64,000 nt of DNA from Rhizaria sp. SCN 62-66 (GCA_001724265.1 MEDY01000031.1:1-64000), one strand, 5' to 3'; shown: positions 46,101 through 56,694, numbered from the stretch's first letter. Program-made: numbers and translations. Notes: a model not told the origin generated them from the sequence alone.

Positions 46101-49100
46101 CCACCGCGCGATCGACCCGTTCGGCGAGGTCTTCCGCGCGGCGCCAGTGCTCGCGCGTGCCGCCCACGACACTGCGCTGGCCGTGGCACGCGCGCGCGGA
46201 GCCGGCGAGGCCGAGCTCAAGACGCTGGCGGCCTCAGCCACGGTGCCCATCGCGGCGCTGGTGCAGGACCTGCTGGCCGCGGCGCCGGGCCGCTCTGGCG
46301 CGCCCGCGGAGGCGTCCGGCGAGGGCGACGCAGGCGACCTCGCGCGCGCGCTCTTTGCCGACGTGGAGTCGTCGCGGCTGGAGCCGATCGGACGCGCTCT
46401 CGTGCTACACACGCAGTTTCGGCTGCCCACCACCGCCGACGCCGCCGGCCTGGACGCGAGCGCGCACGGCGGCATGTGCGGCGGGCCCGGCGGCGACCGC
46501 CGTGCGCCGACGATGTGCGTGACGCGCGCGCTGACCGAAGTGCGGTCCGTGATTACGACGCGCCAGCGCGAGTACCTGGAACGCAGTTACGCGTCCTACT
46601 CGCGCGGCGTGCTGTCGTACCTCTCCAACGTCGTCTTCCTGCGCAACAATCAACTTGCGCTGCACGGCATGTGGCTCGACGGCCTGCGCCACGGCGCGCT
46701 CACGCTTGACTTTGCCGCCGCGCGCGCCGCTGCCGTTATCGAGGGCGGCCCACAGGCGCAGAGAGCTGGCGCACGCGTCGGCATCACCTCGGCCGTGCCG
46801 CTGTTTCCGCTCGAGGGCTTCGTCAGCACGAACGCGCTCATCCCGCCGCCGCTCGACTACACAGGCTTTCTCGCCGCCGTGAGCGCCTTCGAGGCGTCGC
46901 GCAAGGGCACGTCCGTCGCGACCATTGTCGACATCCCCGCGGCCGTGTCTGCCGCCGCGGCGTCGGTCAGCTCCGACGCCGGCGCCGCGGCCGGCGCTGC
47001 CTACACCACGGTCGACGCGGGCGCGGCGGTGGACGCGAGCGGCGCCTCTGCGGCGACGGAAGAGACCCCCGAGCAGCGCGCGCTCGCCGCGCAGCGCGAG
47101 GCCGCGCGCGCCAAGGACATGCAGCTGCTGAACGCTGTGTGCGGCGCACCCTCGCTCTCCGTGTCGGCGTCGTCGTCGCGCGGCGCGGGCGACGACTCGG
47201 TGTACAAGTCCGTCATGTGGGCGCGTGCGTCCGTCGCGGCCTCAGTCTTTTACAAAAGCGTGTCGATGGGGCTGCCGATGAGCTCGCCACTGTACTCGCA
47301 GCTGCTGTCATTTCTCTCGCGCGCGGGCGACATGCGCCGCCTGCTGTCTGTGGCGCAGGCCATGGTGCGCGTGGGTTACGAGTGCGGCGCGTCGTTCCAC
47401 ACGTCGCTTGTGCGGCTCGCACTCGAGGAGCGCCAGTACGACGTTGTGGCGCTGCTCTACGACGCCTACCTGCAGGGCTGCGATGGTGACGACAGCACGG
47501 GCGTGCTGGGCATTGCGGCGTCGTCACCCGCGCCGCCGTCGCTCACGATGCTGCTGTCGATCGCGTCCGCGCACGCCAAGCGCGGCGACCTGTTCGAGAC
47601 GCTGCGCTGGGTCGACCGCGGCATGCTCTTCGCGCTCCACCTCACGCGCGTGTCACCGGCCTACGCGTCGCCCGCCGCCGTGGCCGAGCGCGCGCGCCGC
47701 GCGGCGCGGGACTTTGGCAGCGCGGACCGCGGCAACGACGACGACCCATTGTCGCCCGCCGCGCTGGTGCGCAACAAGAAGTACCTCTCCGACGCGGCGG
47801 GCGCACTGGCATACCTCAATATTACCTTCGGGCTGGCGACTGCGCCCGCGGCGAGTGCGACGGTGCCGGACCGGCAGGCCGCGCCGTACGTCGCGCTTGT
47901 CAATGCCACGTACCCGCTGGTGCCGTCGACGCACGCAGTACTGGCCGTGCGCGCCACGGGCCGCAGCACGCGCGGGCTTGACCGCGACGGCGCCGCTGCG
48001 CAGCTGCCTCTGGCGAGCGAGGTAGCGGCCTACGGTGGCGACGCCGCGGATGCGGGCGAGGCGGCCGACAAGCAGGCGCAGCGGAGGCGCGCGGCGCACG
48101 CGTATGACCCGCTGGACCTCATGTTGCTGCCCTCGGAGGCTGAGACCGCCAACGCGGCTGCGGCGGCGCAGGCGGCTGCCGCGGCGGGGCTTGCGCCCGT
48201 GCTGACGGCGCCGATGTGGCAGGCGCTGCTGACGGCCGTGCTGACGCACTACATGGACTTGGCTGACAAGCAGGGGCTCTCATTCTTCCCGCGGCCCAGT
48301 CCGCGCTCGCTGCGCCGCGCCTCGTCTCCGCGCGCCCCCGTACAGTACTACCTCCCGACCAACTATGCACCGCTGCCCGCGCTGGACCTGTCGACGCTGG
48401 CGCCTGACGAGCGCGCGCTGACAGAGACATTTTTCGGCCACGTGCTCGCACGCAAGGCCGCAGCGATGCAGCCGCCGCCGCCTTCCAACTCTGCGCCTGC
48501 GTCCGCCTCCACAAAGGGTCGCTCGAAGCAAGCCCACAAGCTACAACAACAGCAACAGCAGGCGCCGCGCGCGCCGGTGACGCTGGACCTGCTGGACGCG
48601 CTGGGCGGGCTGTTCGCGCTGGCGACGCACTACCAGGTGCCCGTGACGGCACAAGTCGTGGAACACGCGGCGCAGGCGATGCTGCGTCGCGGCGCGCCGC
48701 TGGCCGTGATCGACCTGCTGCTGGGCAAGATGACCGCGCAGGGCCACGCGCTGACGGCGTCGTGCCACGTCGCGCTTGTCAAGCTCTTCGCGCGCTACGG
48801 CCGCTGGCCCGAGGTGATGGCGCTCACGGCGCTGCTCAAGCCGCAGTTCCACGGCGCGCACCAGCGCGTGTTTGCGCAGATGCCGCCCGCGTGGCCCTCG
48901 GTTGCCGCGCTCCGGCTCGTGGGCCCCGGCGACGCCGCGCACGGCAACAGCAACGCCGCAGGCTCCCACGCCGGCGCCGCCAACGCCGCGCGCGGGCTCT
49001 TCAGTGTGCTCTCGCACGTCTTCCAGGCCGGGGCGCGGCTCGGCGACGAGACTGTGGCGATGGCGGCCTTCAACTCCGTCTCAGGCGCGCCTTCGGGCCC

Positions 49101-50322
49101 GCGTCCGCGGCTATTTCACTTCCTGTCGGCGTTCCAGGCGCTCGCCGTGCGCGGCCACGTGGAGCGGCTGCTGTTCGCGGCGAACCGCGCGCGCAACATC
49201 ATCGGTCTGCTGCCTACGCGCTCGGTGGACCTCAACGTGCTGGAGCTGCTGGCTGTGATGGGCCGCGCGTGGCTGCTGCGCGGGCGCCACGCGCTGCCGC
49301 CGCCGTTCCTGCACGCGCTGCTGAGCGCGCCGCCGCCCCTGGGCGCGCTGTCGATGGCGCAGCTGCGCGACGCCGTGGCGGCGCCGGACCGCTTTCCCGC
49401 GGGCGTGCGCACGCGCGCCGTCGCGATGGCGCCACTAACGGCCGCGGCCGACGAGACGCTGCTGCGCGGCTGGGTGCGCTCGCGCGACGAGCGAGCCAAG
49501 GCCGTGGCGCTGCGCATGGGCGAGGTGAGCCCGGCGATGGTGCAGATGCTGGATACGGTCGCTGACGCGCACGAGCGCATCTCTGCGCTCGCGAGCACGT
49601 GGCGCTCGCGGTGGAGCCCCGCCTCGGTCGCGGCTAACGCGGTGCCCGCGCCGGGGTCCGACGCTGCCGTCGCCGAGGTTATTGAGGCTGCCGAGGCTGC
49701 CGAGGCCGCGGAGGCTGCAACAGAGGCGGACAACGCCGCAGCGCTGGCCGCGGCGACTGCGCCCGTGCGCGTTGCCGCGCTGTCCCCTGCGCCGGAGCTG
49801 GACACAGAGACGGAGACCGAGGTGGGCGCACTGACTGAGCGCGAGGACGGTGAAGCCCGCGAGGCGACGCGCGCTGTGGCGTGCAGCGCGACTGCGGCGC
49901 GGAAGGCCCGTCTCGCGCGCGGGGCGCTGACCGCAGCGGGCGAGGAAACCGTTTCCGGCTCAGAAGCCGAGGCCGAGGTAGAGGCAGAGTCCACAGATAC
50001 TGAGGCCGAGACCGCCGTTGTCGGGGAGTCTAGTCCCGCGTTGCAGACTGCCGACGCCGAGGCAGAGGCTGTGGCCGAGGAAGACGCTGAGGACATGGTT
50101 GGCACGGGTTTGTTCCTGGCGACGATCCAGGACGAGTCCACCATCACGCTCACGGACGAGGAGGTCGCTGAGCAGCGCGAGCTCTTCCGCTCAATCGGGC
50201 TACCCGACCGTCTGATGCCCAACACGGGCGCGCGTATTGACCGTTTCCGCTTCCGCGCAGCAAGCGCTTATGCCGAGCAGCAGTCCCAGCACCAACGTCA
50301 GCAACAGTGGGCTGAGATTTAA
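43156..50322 (+). CDS. Very large PPR-like protein, probably mitochondrial
   Basis: 2388 residues, one exon, TAA stop. The first 50 residues (MLTKGGLRAAALVRSINTVAL) are rich in Arg, Ala, Ser and Leu with no acidic residue early on, as in a mitochondrial presequence. A Gly/Tyr repeat near residue 350 is disordered. Paired helices near 1375-1445 (YSQLLSFLSRAGDMRRLLSV, FHTSLVRLALEERQYDVVAL) and 1817-1899 (VVEHAAQAMLRRGAPLAVID, CHVALVKLFARYGRWPEVM) have the spacing of pentatricopeptide or related helical-hairpin repeats. PPR proteins bind organellar RNA and act in processing, stability or translation. The C-terminus is very acidic (SEAEAEVEAESTDTEAE), then basic. The number of repeats and the RNA target cannot be read by eye; other alpha-solenoids remain possible. 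Confidence 0.75.
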   Translation: MLTKGGLRAAALVRSINTVALSCTSALQTARAAVTRPELPPASPAARFPVVPSDTSSAPIATSMASAARPSVHALPVRPFSSAPAATVAPSASAGPMLMSHAHLSIHRRRRARPRDLRPGAVLPGDFVPTAVDYAALRRAVPLEQQYARGAATGLLQLAPRAPAAVAVHHIVAMVAKNHSRHLIAPLLAAVRRDPAMSSLLWAHLLNALASYRLELEFLDSVVYLLSRSPVPWAVDPVLVATIVTGLNRFGLHGCSVAFFAHYAQCDADAALFQAQDALSDRAVINRSRAAAAARQESDAAHLNAAAAARRDAEREEHGALSAGGRGGRGESTMPWLLGDDIHGGYGYGGYGGGYFDGGGDSGYGDSGGAESSEEARAARTMARYSLSVNSFLFAHTPRRLLSADALPLSSSSAGLPRRAAARPAPQHGHTNGNGNGSGARGPLPSAVRLTGAVAGTGTGSSTNAATAPGADPDLLPTLADPATSTAAPAGLASASAGPAWATARALRNTQRFVGHILSRGEGAAGDAYDAAALGLGSSAGGGGGAQTGGQALGLDGLPVRRSGLAAGRPALSAGDIWRATRSAVRGEVNMLDLPSDLSGFPAGGGEDKIVPEVLGFAVEYMSSRITPRAADAFVGEYLEWDAHLTHGRLARELGEDFDCRGYSEHDPDATPHSPASAAAAAESVPASTGTAGASGGTEYVLPEARVAVPPASLLRSLPQTFATQAPVHTGLQYLDSTLVNLGMFWSHSPLHWVALQTCVRDISGDYWDRVLRYNDSSLAGPGSAASGVTAGVGANLGFGFAPGAPPALTASAAQAVAAATGVQSQVPCFPDPVTATAQSQPLLVALTAARRALELTEAGALFSLEHPAVTTAHELEQLRTDIFAFAPYDHRPYDDNALVRLHQSHQAASAATAAAEAATVAAEAAASEANQAGGGAGPVDAYTATVAADAAAASTAAGAAMGAYYANQAALKNHLRSLLTFHRAIDPFGEVFRAAPVLARAAHDTALAVARARGAGEAELKTLAASATVPIAALVQDLLAAAPGRSGAPAEASGEGDAGDLARALFADVESSRLEPIGRALVLHTQFRLPTTADAAGLDASAHGGMCGGPGGDRRAPTMCVTRALTEVRSVITTRQREYLERSYASYSRGVLSYLSNVVFLRNNQLALHGMWLDGLRHGALTLDFAAARAAAVIEGGPQAQRAGARVGITSAVPLFPLEGFVSTNALIPPPLDYTGFLAAVSAFEASRKGTSVATIVDIPAAVSAAAASVSSDAGAAAGAAYTTVDAGAAVDASGASAATEETPEQRALAAQREAARAKDMQLLNAVCGAPSLSVSASSSRGAGDDSVYKSVMWARASVAASVFYKSVSMGLPMSSPLYSQLLSFLSRAGDMRRLLSVAQAMVRVGYECGASFHTSLVRLALEERQYDVVALLYDAYLQGCDGDDSTGVLGIAASSPAPPSLTMLLSIASAHAKRGDLFETLRWVDRGMLFALHLTRVSPAYASPAAVAERARRAARDFGSADRGNDDDPLSPAALVRNKKYLSDAAGALAYLNITFGLATAPAASATVPDRQAAPYVALVNATYPLVPSTHAVLAVRATGRSTRGLDRDGAAAQLPLASEVAAYGGDAADAGEAADKQAQRRRAAHAYDPLDLMLLPSEAETANAAAAAQAAAAAGLAPVLTAPMWQALLTAVLTHYMDLADKQGLSFFPRPSPRSLRRASSPRAPVQYYLPTNYAPLPALDLSTLAPDERALTETFFGHVLARKAAAMQPPPPSNSAPASASTKGRSKQAHKLQQQQQQAPRAPVTLDLLDALGGLFALATHYQVPVTAQVVEHAAQAMLRRGAPLAVIDLLLGKMTAQGHALTASCHVALVKLFARYGRWPEVMALTALLKPQFHGAHQRVFAQMPPAWPSVAALRLVGPGDAAHGNSNAAGSHAGAANAARGLFSVLSHVFQAGARLGDETVAMAAFNSVSGAPSGPRPRLFHFLSAFQALAVRGHVERLLFAANRARNIIGLLPTRSVDLNVLELLAVMGRAWLLRGRHALPPPFLHALLSAPPPLGALSMAQLRDAVAAPDRFPAGVRTRAVAMAPLTAAADETLLRGWVRSRDERAKAVALRMGEVSPAMVQMLDTVADAHERISALASTWRSRWSPASVAANAVPAPGSDAAVAEVIEAAEAAEAAEAATEADNAAALAAATAPVRVAALSPAPELDTETETEVGALTEREDGEAREATRAVACSATAARKARLARGALTAAGEETVSGSEAEAEVEAESTDTEAETAVVGESSPALQTADAEAEAVAEEDAEDMVGTGLFLATIQDESTITLTDEEVAEQRELFRSIGLPDRLMPNTGARIDRFRFRAASAYAEQQSQHQRQQQWAEI

Positions 50323-50876
50323 CTAAAACGAATTTGTGACATTTATTTATTACGTGATCCAACCTAACCATGGTTATTCTACTCAATATACATACAAATA
50401 CTGCATTACTACACTGCAGTTCGCCACTTTGTCTTCATCAACTTGCTTCTGACCACAAATGCATTTGCTGTTTGGCTGACCAACCAAAGTCAAGGGCCGT
50501 TTTTGGGCGATCACTAGAGTGACACATAGTCCGTTACTTCGTGACTACTGATCATTTTCTATATAAATTCTTTATGATCTACGTCTTTGTTTCATAATTC
50601 TTCTAGAAACCTTGATTTCCTCTCCGTACGCGAGCTTTTCACATCACATCCCTCCTTCCCAACTTCCGCCTTCTATTTTACTCGACTATTCCCCTCTATC
50701 TTCAACCCACCACGCTCAGCGTCTTCCAGAGCTTAGGCTCACAGAAATAGCCGCTCTTACACATCTACCGTCATTGTCACAAGGCACAAACCGATCTCTA
50801 AGCGTTCTGTTTGATCCTGTAACTCCCCGAGCTTGCACATAACTCTAACCACTCCAACAGTACAAAGAACTCTACG
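50323..50876. other. Intergenic gap with TATA-like element
   Basis: About 550 bases between two plus-strand genes, AT-rich then pyrimidine-rich toward the next start. TATATAAA at 50560-50567 lies about 310 bases before the next ATG and could serve as a core promoter. No coding-style frame is seen. Confidence 0.5.
50560..50567 (+). promoter_or_regulatory. TATA-box candidate
   Basis: A single TATATAAA lies in the gap upstream of the first Gln-rich paralogue, followed by a CT-rich 5' region. It is assigned by sequence alone, and other genes here lack an obvious counterpart. Confidence 0.25.
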
Positions 50877-52095
50877 ATGAGCTTCCTTTGGGATTTCACC
50901 AAGTCCATTGCGCGCGAGGTCGCGATTGACGTGGGCATCTCGCTGCTGGTTGAAGCCGCGCTGTCTTACATCACGACGAACTCGTCCGTGACGTACAGCG
51001 CGCCGCAGATGTCGCGGCTGCGCCAGATGATGAACGTCGCCGCCAAGCGCTTCCGCCGCGGCGAGGACATCTCGCAGTCAGTCGCAGGCATCTGCGCGCT
51101 CGTCGCGCCCGGCGCCGGCTCGGGCATGTCCGACGCGCTGATGGCGATCTTCGCCGGCAACGGCTCACAGTCACCCTCCTCCTCATCGTCGTCGATGCCG
51201 TCGTCGCAGTCGTCGCAGTCGTCGCGCGAGCGTGAGCAGGAGCGCGCCCGGGAGCGCGAGCGCGAGCGCGCGCAGTACCAGCGCCAACAGCAGCAGCGCC
51301 AGCAGCAACAGCAGCAACAACAGCAGCAGACGCAACAGCACTCGCAGGAGTACCGGTCGCGCGACGGCGTGCGCGTGAGCGGTCCCGCGGCGCCCTTCTT
51401 CGGCTGGCTGTTCGGGCTGAGTCCGGCGTCGCCAACGGCGGCCGACGCCGAGGACGCGACCATCGCGCAGCGCCGCGCACGCACGCGCGAGTTGGGCGCG
51501 GAGGAGTTTGAGGCAGAGGCATCGGACGCGGTCGCGCAGCAAGAGCAGCGCGAGCTCCGCGACACGCTTGTCAACGTACGTCGTCAAAACTCGTTTTTGT
51601 GGGACTATTCTTCGATTAAGCGCAACTATTGTAGTGTGCTTTCAATGTCGTGATATTCTCATTGGAAAAATTGCTTGTATTTAATTCGTTTAATGAATAT
51701 TTAATCACGTTATCTCTGTCTTTTGTCATTTATCATTTGTCTAGCGCTTCGGCATCTCCGCAGCGCGAGTGGATGCGATCCCCGCTCCGCTGCGCTGGTC
51801 ACTTCTCACGGTCCTCGAAGAGAACCCGCAGTGTTGCATCTCGCTCGAGCCGCGCGTGGACGAGCGCACGGGCCGCGTCGTGCCGGGCACCGTTGTGCTG
51901 TTCCAGCGCATGGACGGCGCCATCGGCGGCTCGGCCGCGGGTGGCACTGGTGGCGCGGCAGAGCGCAAGGCGTTCCACGCATATCTCTACGAGAAGAGCT
52001 CCATCGACGACTGGTTTAGCGCGTCGGGCCGCGCCACGAACCCCGTGACGCGCGACGCCGTCGATGTCGACTCGCAGTACTTTACGCTCGCCTGA
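50877..52095 (+). CDS. Gln-rich tandem-family protein, copy 1 (two exons)
   Basis: Exon 1 is 50877-51575 and exon 2 is 51745-52095. The 169-nt AT-rich intron has donor GTACGT and acceptor TTTGTCTAG in phase 0. 349 residues, TGA stop. The N-terminal ordered part (SFLWDFTKSIAREVAIDVGISLLVEAAL) ends near residue 80. Then come a Ser run, a charged Arg/Glu helix (REREQERARERERERAQ) and a Gln tract. Exon 2 begins RFGISAARVDAIPAPLRWSLLTVL and ends YFTLA. The next gene has the same layout, the same intron position after TLVN/TLVM and clear similarity at both ends, so the two are tandem duplicates. No known family is recognised. If the intron is retained, translation stops at 51653. Confidence 0.85.
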
Positions 52096-52620
52096 GTGCG
52101 CTTGCTAGTGAGAGGTGGTGGTTCAGAGTATGCTGGATATGCTGGACGCAGGCCAGGAGTTGTTTGTTTTGAGTCTGTATATGCGCTCTGGTGAAGAGAT
52201 ACACCACTATACATGAGATGACTACATAATACACATTTGATTCTCCAACTTATGTGTGGTATTCTTATCTATGATATTCCGGAACATGTCATGCCTTGAT
52301 CTAAATTTGATTGTGGTGAGGATGACTTTGTCTCCTTAATCCCTGTCAGCGACGTAGGCAGAGGGCTATCACAAATCCGATGTCATGTGCCGATCGTCAA
52401 ATGATTTACACGTATGATTGTGTATAACAGCGCTTACTATTGTATCCTTGATCTTGTTATGCATGTGCAAACACCCGTTACAGTCGTGCATATTGGTCGT
52501 ACTTTCGGTATGCCCAGATTCCCATCCACTTTTTTTCTCACGCTGTTTATGTGCTTCTATCACACTCATCAGCCTCCTCAATTTCCTTACCTCTATTTTA
52601 AACTACCACTATTTGTACAG
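52096..52620. other. Gap between the tandem paralogues
   Basis: About 525 bases, AT-rich. The last bases (CTATTTGTACAG) before the next ATG resemble a 3' splice site, and GTATGC at 52508 is a possible donor, so a 5' UTR intron of about 113 nt is plausible. An in-frame upstream ATG at 52414 exists but its codons are AT-rich and not shared with copy 1. Confidence 0.5.
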
Positions 52621-54860
52621 ATGGAGGCACTTTGCTTTGCAGGATGGAAAATTGGGAAGAAAATCGTGCTAAACTCTGCGGTGAACACGGGCAACTCGTT
52701 GCTCGTCGAGACGATTGTGCGCATCTTCTGCCGTAGTAATAAGAAGATCACCGAAAAGGACAAGAAAGAGCTTCGCGAGCTCATTGTTGAGGTTCTTAAG
52801 CGCGCCAACGACGATGAAGACGTGACTATCCCGATTGCGGTGCTTTGCTTCCGCTTCGCGCCTGACCGCGTTGACCTGGTCAAGGCAGTCAACCGGCTTG
52901 TCTTCGGCTCCTCCAAGAGCAAGGGCGGCAAGAAGAAGAAGAGCAAGGCGCCCATCAAGGGGCTTGACGATGACCCCGATATGGTGCGCCGCGCCGAGGC
53001 TGCTTCCTCTGGCTTTGACATTACTGCCGATGATGATGCCGTGAACAAGGCAATAGCCGACGCCACTGCGGGCGGCCCTCCTCTGCCGGGCGCTCACAGC
53101 GGCGTCACGCTTGACGACATAAATAGCAACCCTCACGGCCTGCACGGTGTTCACGCCTACGGTTGTCCGTACCCCGGCACGCACGCGCACGGCGGTGGCG
53201 TCGGCATGTCGAGCGAGGAGCTCCACGCGCGCTTCGAACGTACGCGGCTGCATCACGACGCGCTGTTGCGTCAGCACGAGCACATGTACGAGCACGCTCA
53301 CGGCCACGGCCACGGACAGGTCAACGAGACATCTGATGCGAAGGCGGAGACTGACGGCACGAAGAAAAATAAGGAGAAGAAGGACAAGAAGGACAAAAAG
53401 GGTGATAAGAACGCTGCCGAGCCCGTCAGCACGTCGGGCAAGACCTTGGGCGAGCGCGCGGCCGCTGCGTCCGGCGGGGCTGCCGTGTCCGCGGGCGAGG
53501 CCGTGTTGAAGAAGGCGACCAAGAAGCCGCTGACGCACAAGGACATGCAGGCAATCCAGGACGACCCGGCGCGCTGGGCGCACGACAGGCTGGTCAAGGC
53601 CACGACGGCCGCCGCGCAGGACGCCGTGGACAAGCAGTTCGAGCGCGCGATGGACGCGACGCTGGGCGCGATGTTCGACTCGACCTCCGAGGACGACGAC
53701 GAGGACGAGGACGAAAGCGAGTCTGAGGCCGAGTGCGCGGCCAAGAAGGGCAAAGACGCTGGCAAAGACGCTGCGAATGGCAAGGCCGCTCCTCTTGCCC
53801 CTGTGAAGCCGTCTGCTGCCGGTCCCGCGAGCATTGCTGGTGCAGTCGCCCCCGTCGCCGCGAAAACCGACACCAAGCCCACCGAGGCCAAGACCGCGGA
53901 CGCGTCGCCTACGGCCGCCAAGAGCGATGGCGGCGGCGAGTCATGGGGCACCAGCGTGAACAAGAACGTCAATAAGGGCGTCAGCTACGTGAAGTGGGCA
54001 CTGGGCATGATCGGGCCACAGTCGGCTGCGACGACCGCTGCGCCTGCTGCGGCGACGATGACTCCGGGACAGTACAACTCCGTGCAACAGTACCATAGTC
54101 ATCAACATCAGCAGCATCAGCAGTCTGCTCCGCAGCTACAGTTCGCTCCCCAACAGCAGCAGCAACAGTTCGTCCCTCAACAGCAGCAACCACAGCAACC
54201 GCTGACCCCGCAGCACCAGGCGCAGCTGCAGCAGCAGGCGCGTGCGCAGCTGCAGCAGCCGCTGCAGTACGTTGGCCAGCTCACGGTCAAGCCGGGCGAC
54301 CGCTCGCAGTTCCGTCCAGGCCACACGTACGTGCAGGTTCCCGGCAACCAAACGCTGTTCAACGTCTACGTGCCGCTGCAGCAGCCGCAGGCGCCGCCGC
54401 CGCAGATGCAGTATCACCACTCGATGCCCCCGCAAAAGCAGCAACAGCAGCAGCAGCCGCAGCAGCCTGGCCAGCCGCCGTTGTCGCCGGGCCCGCTGCA
54501 GCCGTCCATCTCCGCTTCGTCGTCGTCTTCACTGGGCTTGCTGCAGGCGTCGTCTTCGTTCGCGTCCTCGATGGGTGGCCCTGGAACGCCAATGCCGACG
54601 CCCGTTGCGGGCTACGCGCATATTCACCCGCAACAGCAGCCGCAACCTCAGTATGCACAGCAGCCGCAACAGTTTTCGCAGCAGCAGCCGCCGCAGCTGC
54701 AGCAGCAACAGTCGGTGTACGGTCAGTACCCGCAGCAGTACCTCCAGCAGCAGCAGCAGCAGCAGCAGCAACAGTACTCGCCACACCAGCATCAACAGCC
54801 ACACCAGCATCAGCAGCTCCAGCAGTATCAGCAGCACCAGCAGTATCAGCAGCCCTATTC

Positions 54861-54926
<66 letters not shown>

Positions 54927-56044
54927 TCCTCCTCAGCAGTATCCTCAAGGCGGCCAGTACCAGCAGCATCACCCGCAACAACACTACCAACATTACCCGC
55001 CCCCGCATCAGCAGCAGTACGCGGCCCCTCAACAACATCAGCAGCCGCCGCAGCCGCCCGTGCTTGCAAACACGGCGGCGCCGCCTCCCCGCAACAGCGC
55101 GGCAGTGCGCAATAGCGCCGCGGCAGGTGCGCATGCGGCCGGTGCGCATGTGACTGCCGGACCCGCGGCTGCTGCACCCGCGGCTGCGGCGACTGCAGGT
55201 GCGGCAACTGCGGCTGCGGCGCAGGTTGCGACGGCCGCCGCTGACTCCAGCGCAGCCGTGGCGAAGCCTTGCGCCGCTGAATCTGGCTCTGAGACTGGCG
55301 TCGAGGCGGACTATACGCAGCCCCCGCCGCCCGTTTGCGGGAAGCTTCCCTCCATGGCCGCGGACGGCGACGGCGGCGCGGACCCCGACGCTGATGCCAG
55401 TATTAACGCTGGCGTTGACGAGACTGAGGACGACGCGGCGCCGTCGTATGCTGAGGCTGTGAGCCCCACTGCAAAGAAGGGCGCTGCGGTGATGGAGCAG
55501 GTCTACACGACGCTTGTCATGGTACGTCCTAATCCGGTCACCTATCCACACGCTTTGTATTGATTGATTCTTTTTTTTTTTTTTAATCACTTGGCATTGC
55601 TTCAATGTTGCATTACTTCTGCGACGGATGGTACCATCTCACTATCATAGTTATATCACCTCTCTTTATTTCATCTCTCTTTTTTGTTTCTTTCTTTTAC
55701 AGGGCTTCGGCGTTTCGCCTGACTGCCTGGACGCGATCCCGCCGCTGTTGTGGTGGGCGCTGCTGTCCGCGCTGCTTGCCGAGCCCACATGCAGCCTTTC
55801 CGGCCGCAGTCTCCTCAGCGACGACTCGTGTCTCTTGCCCGGCGCCGTCGTCAGCTTCGCGCAGGCTCCCGCACAGGCTGAGGAGGCTAACCCCGACGCC
55901 GAGACCGTCGCCGAAGCTGAGGCGGACACGGAGAAAGACGCCGACGAGGAGCCGGAGTTTGTGGCCACGCTGTTTGACCGCGCTCACCTCGAGGCGCGGG
56001 ACGCGACCAGCGCCGAGCCGACGCAGTGCTTTGCGCTCGTGTGA
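52621..56044 (+). CDS. Gln-rich tandem-family protein, copy 2 (two exons)
   Basis: Exon 1 is 52621-55521 and exon 2 is 55703-56044. The 181-nt intron has donor GTACGT and acceptor TTTCTTTTACAG in phase 0. 1080 residues, TGA stop. The N-terminus matches copy 1: NSLLVETIVRIF against ISLLVEAALSYI, then a similar 45 residues. The middle is greatly enlarged: a Lys-rich KNKEKKDKKDKKGDKN stretch, a helical segment (DDPARWAHDRLVKATTAAAQ), acidic and Ala-rich parts, and about 450 residues of Gln/Pro/His/Tyr-rich, prion-like sequence. Exon 2 starts GFGVSPDCLDAIPPLLWWALLSALL and ends CFALV, again matching copy 1. The start at 52621 was chosen because homology to copy 1 begins there. Function is unknown; self-assembling granule or transcription-type proteins have similar composition. 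Confidence 0.85.
54862..54924 (+). repeat. Pure (CAG)21 microsatellite
   Basis: Twenty-one uninterrupted CAG codons encode poly-Gln in copy 2 of the tandem family. Neighbouring Gln tracts mix CAG and CAA, so this one is likely the most length-variable. It would form CAG hairpins. Confidence 0.95.
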
Positions 56045-56694
56045 GAAAGCTTGTGTGAGCAACACGTGCGATGAACGCAAAGGTGACGCGGCGGCCACGA
56101 TTTCAGGCACAACAAACACGGTCTTTACTTGCTGAATGGTTCATTATGAGATTTTGTTTCCAACCCCACTGTTGGACAGTGCGGTTTTGCGTAGGACGAA
56201 CGTAATGGCTGCATGACTGTTACACGCACTCCTCTTGTCAGCCTGTTTAAGTTTCATTCTGATGTGACTAAAGTGATTCCAAGTTGTTTATTTTAATTAT
56301 TCATTTTATAATACATGATGTACCTCTATATTACGAAATGACCGTTTGAAGTGGTGAAATGTTGTGGTACTAGCTCAATTTCTGTCCCACCACAACCGTT
56401 TCGACAAACAATGATTGGACAAGCCCATGCGAGATTGGATAATGGGCAGGCCTGCACACCTCAAAGAGACCGTTAACTCATATTACCTGCGTGTTCCTTA
56501 TTTAGCACAGCATTTTGTGCGTATGTTCAAATTTGAGACCCGTCTAATGTCCTCTAATGGTGTCCTTTATCCTCCAAACTAACACCTCTTCCACTTCTTC
56601 TTCATCCACTAAATGCTACCATATATCAGACCACAACAGCTCAGGAAGACGTGATACTACCTAAATATAGACACATTGAAGTTTCACGGGCGAG
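56045..56694. other. Intergenic gap, AT-rich
   Basis: About 650 bases between plus-strand genes. No coding-style frame or RNA gene is seen. It should hold the 3' end of copy 2 and the promoter of the UFD1-like gene. The sequence just before the ATG (CACGGGCGAG) does not look like a splice acceptor. Confidence 0.6.

Noticed and set aside
52414-52620. N-terminal extension of copy 2 of the tandem family
   Set aside because: AT-rich codons, not shared by copy 1, and ends in a splice-acceptor-like site at the homologous ATG.
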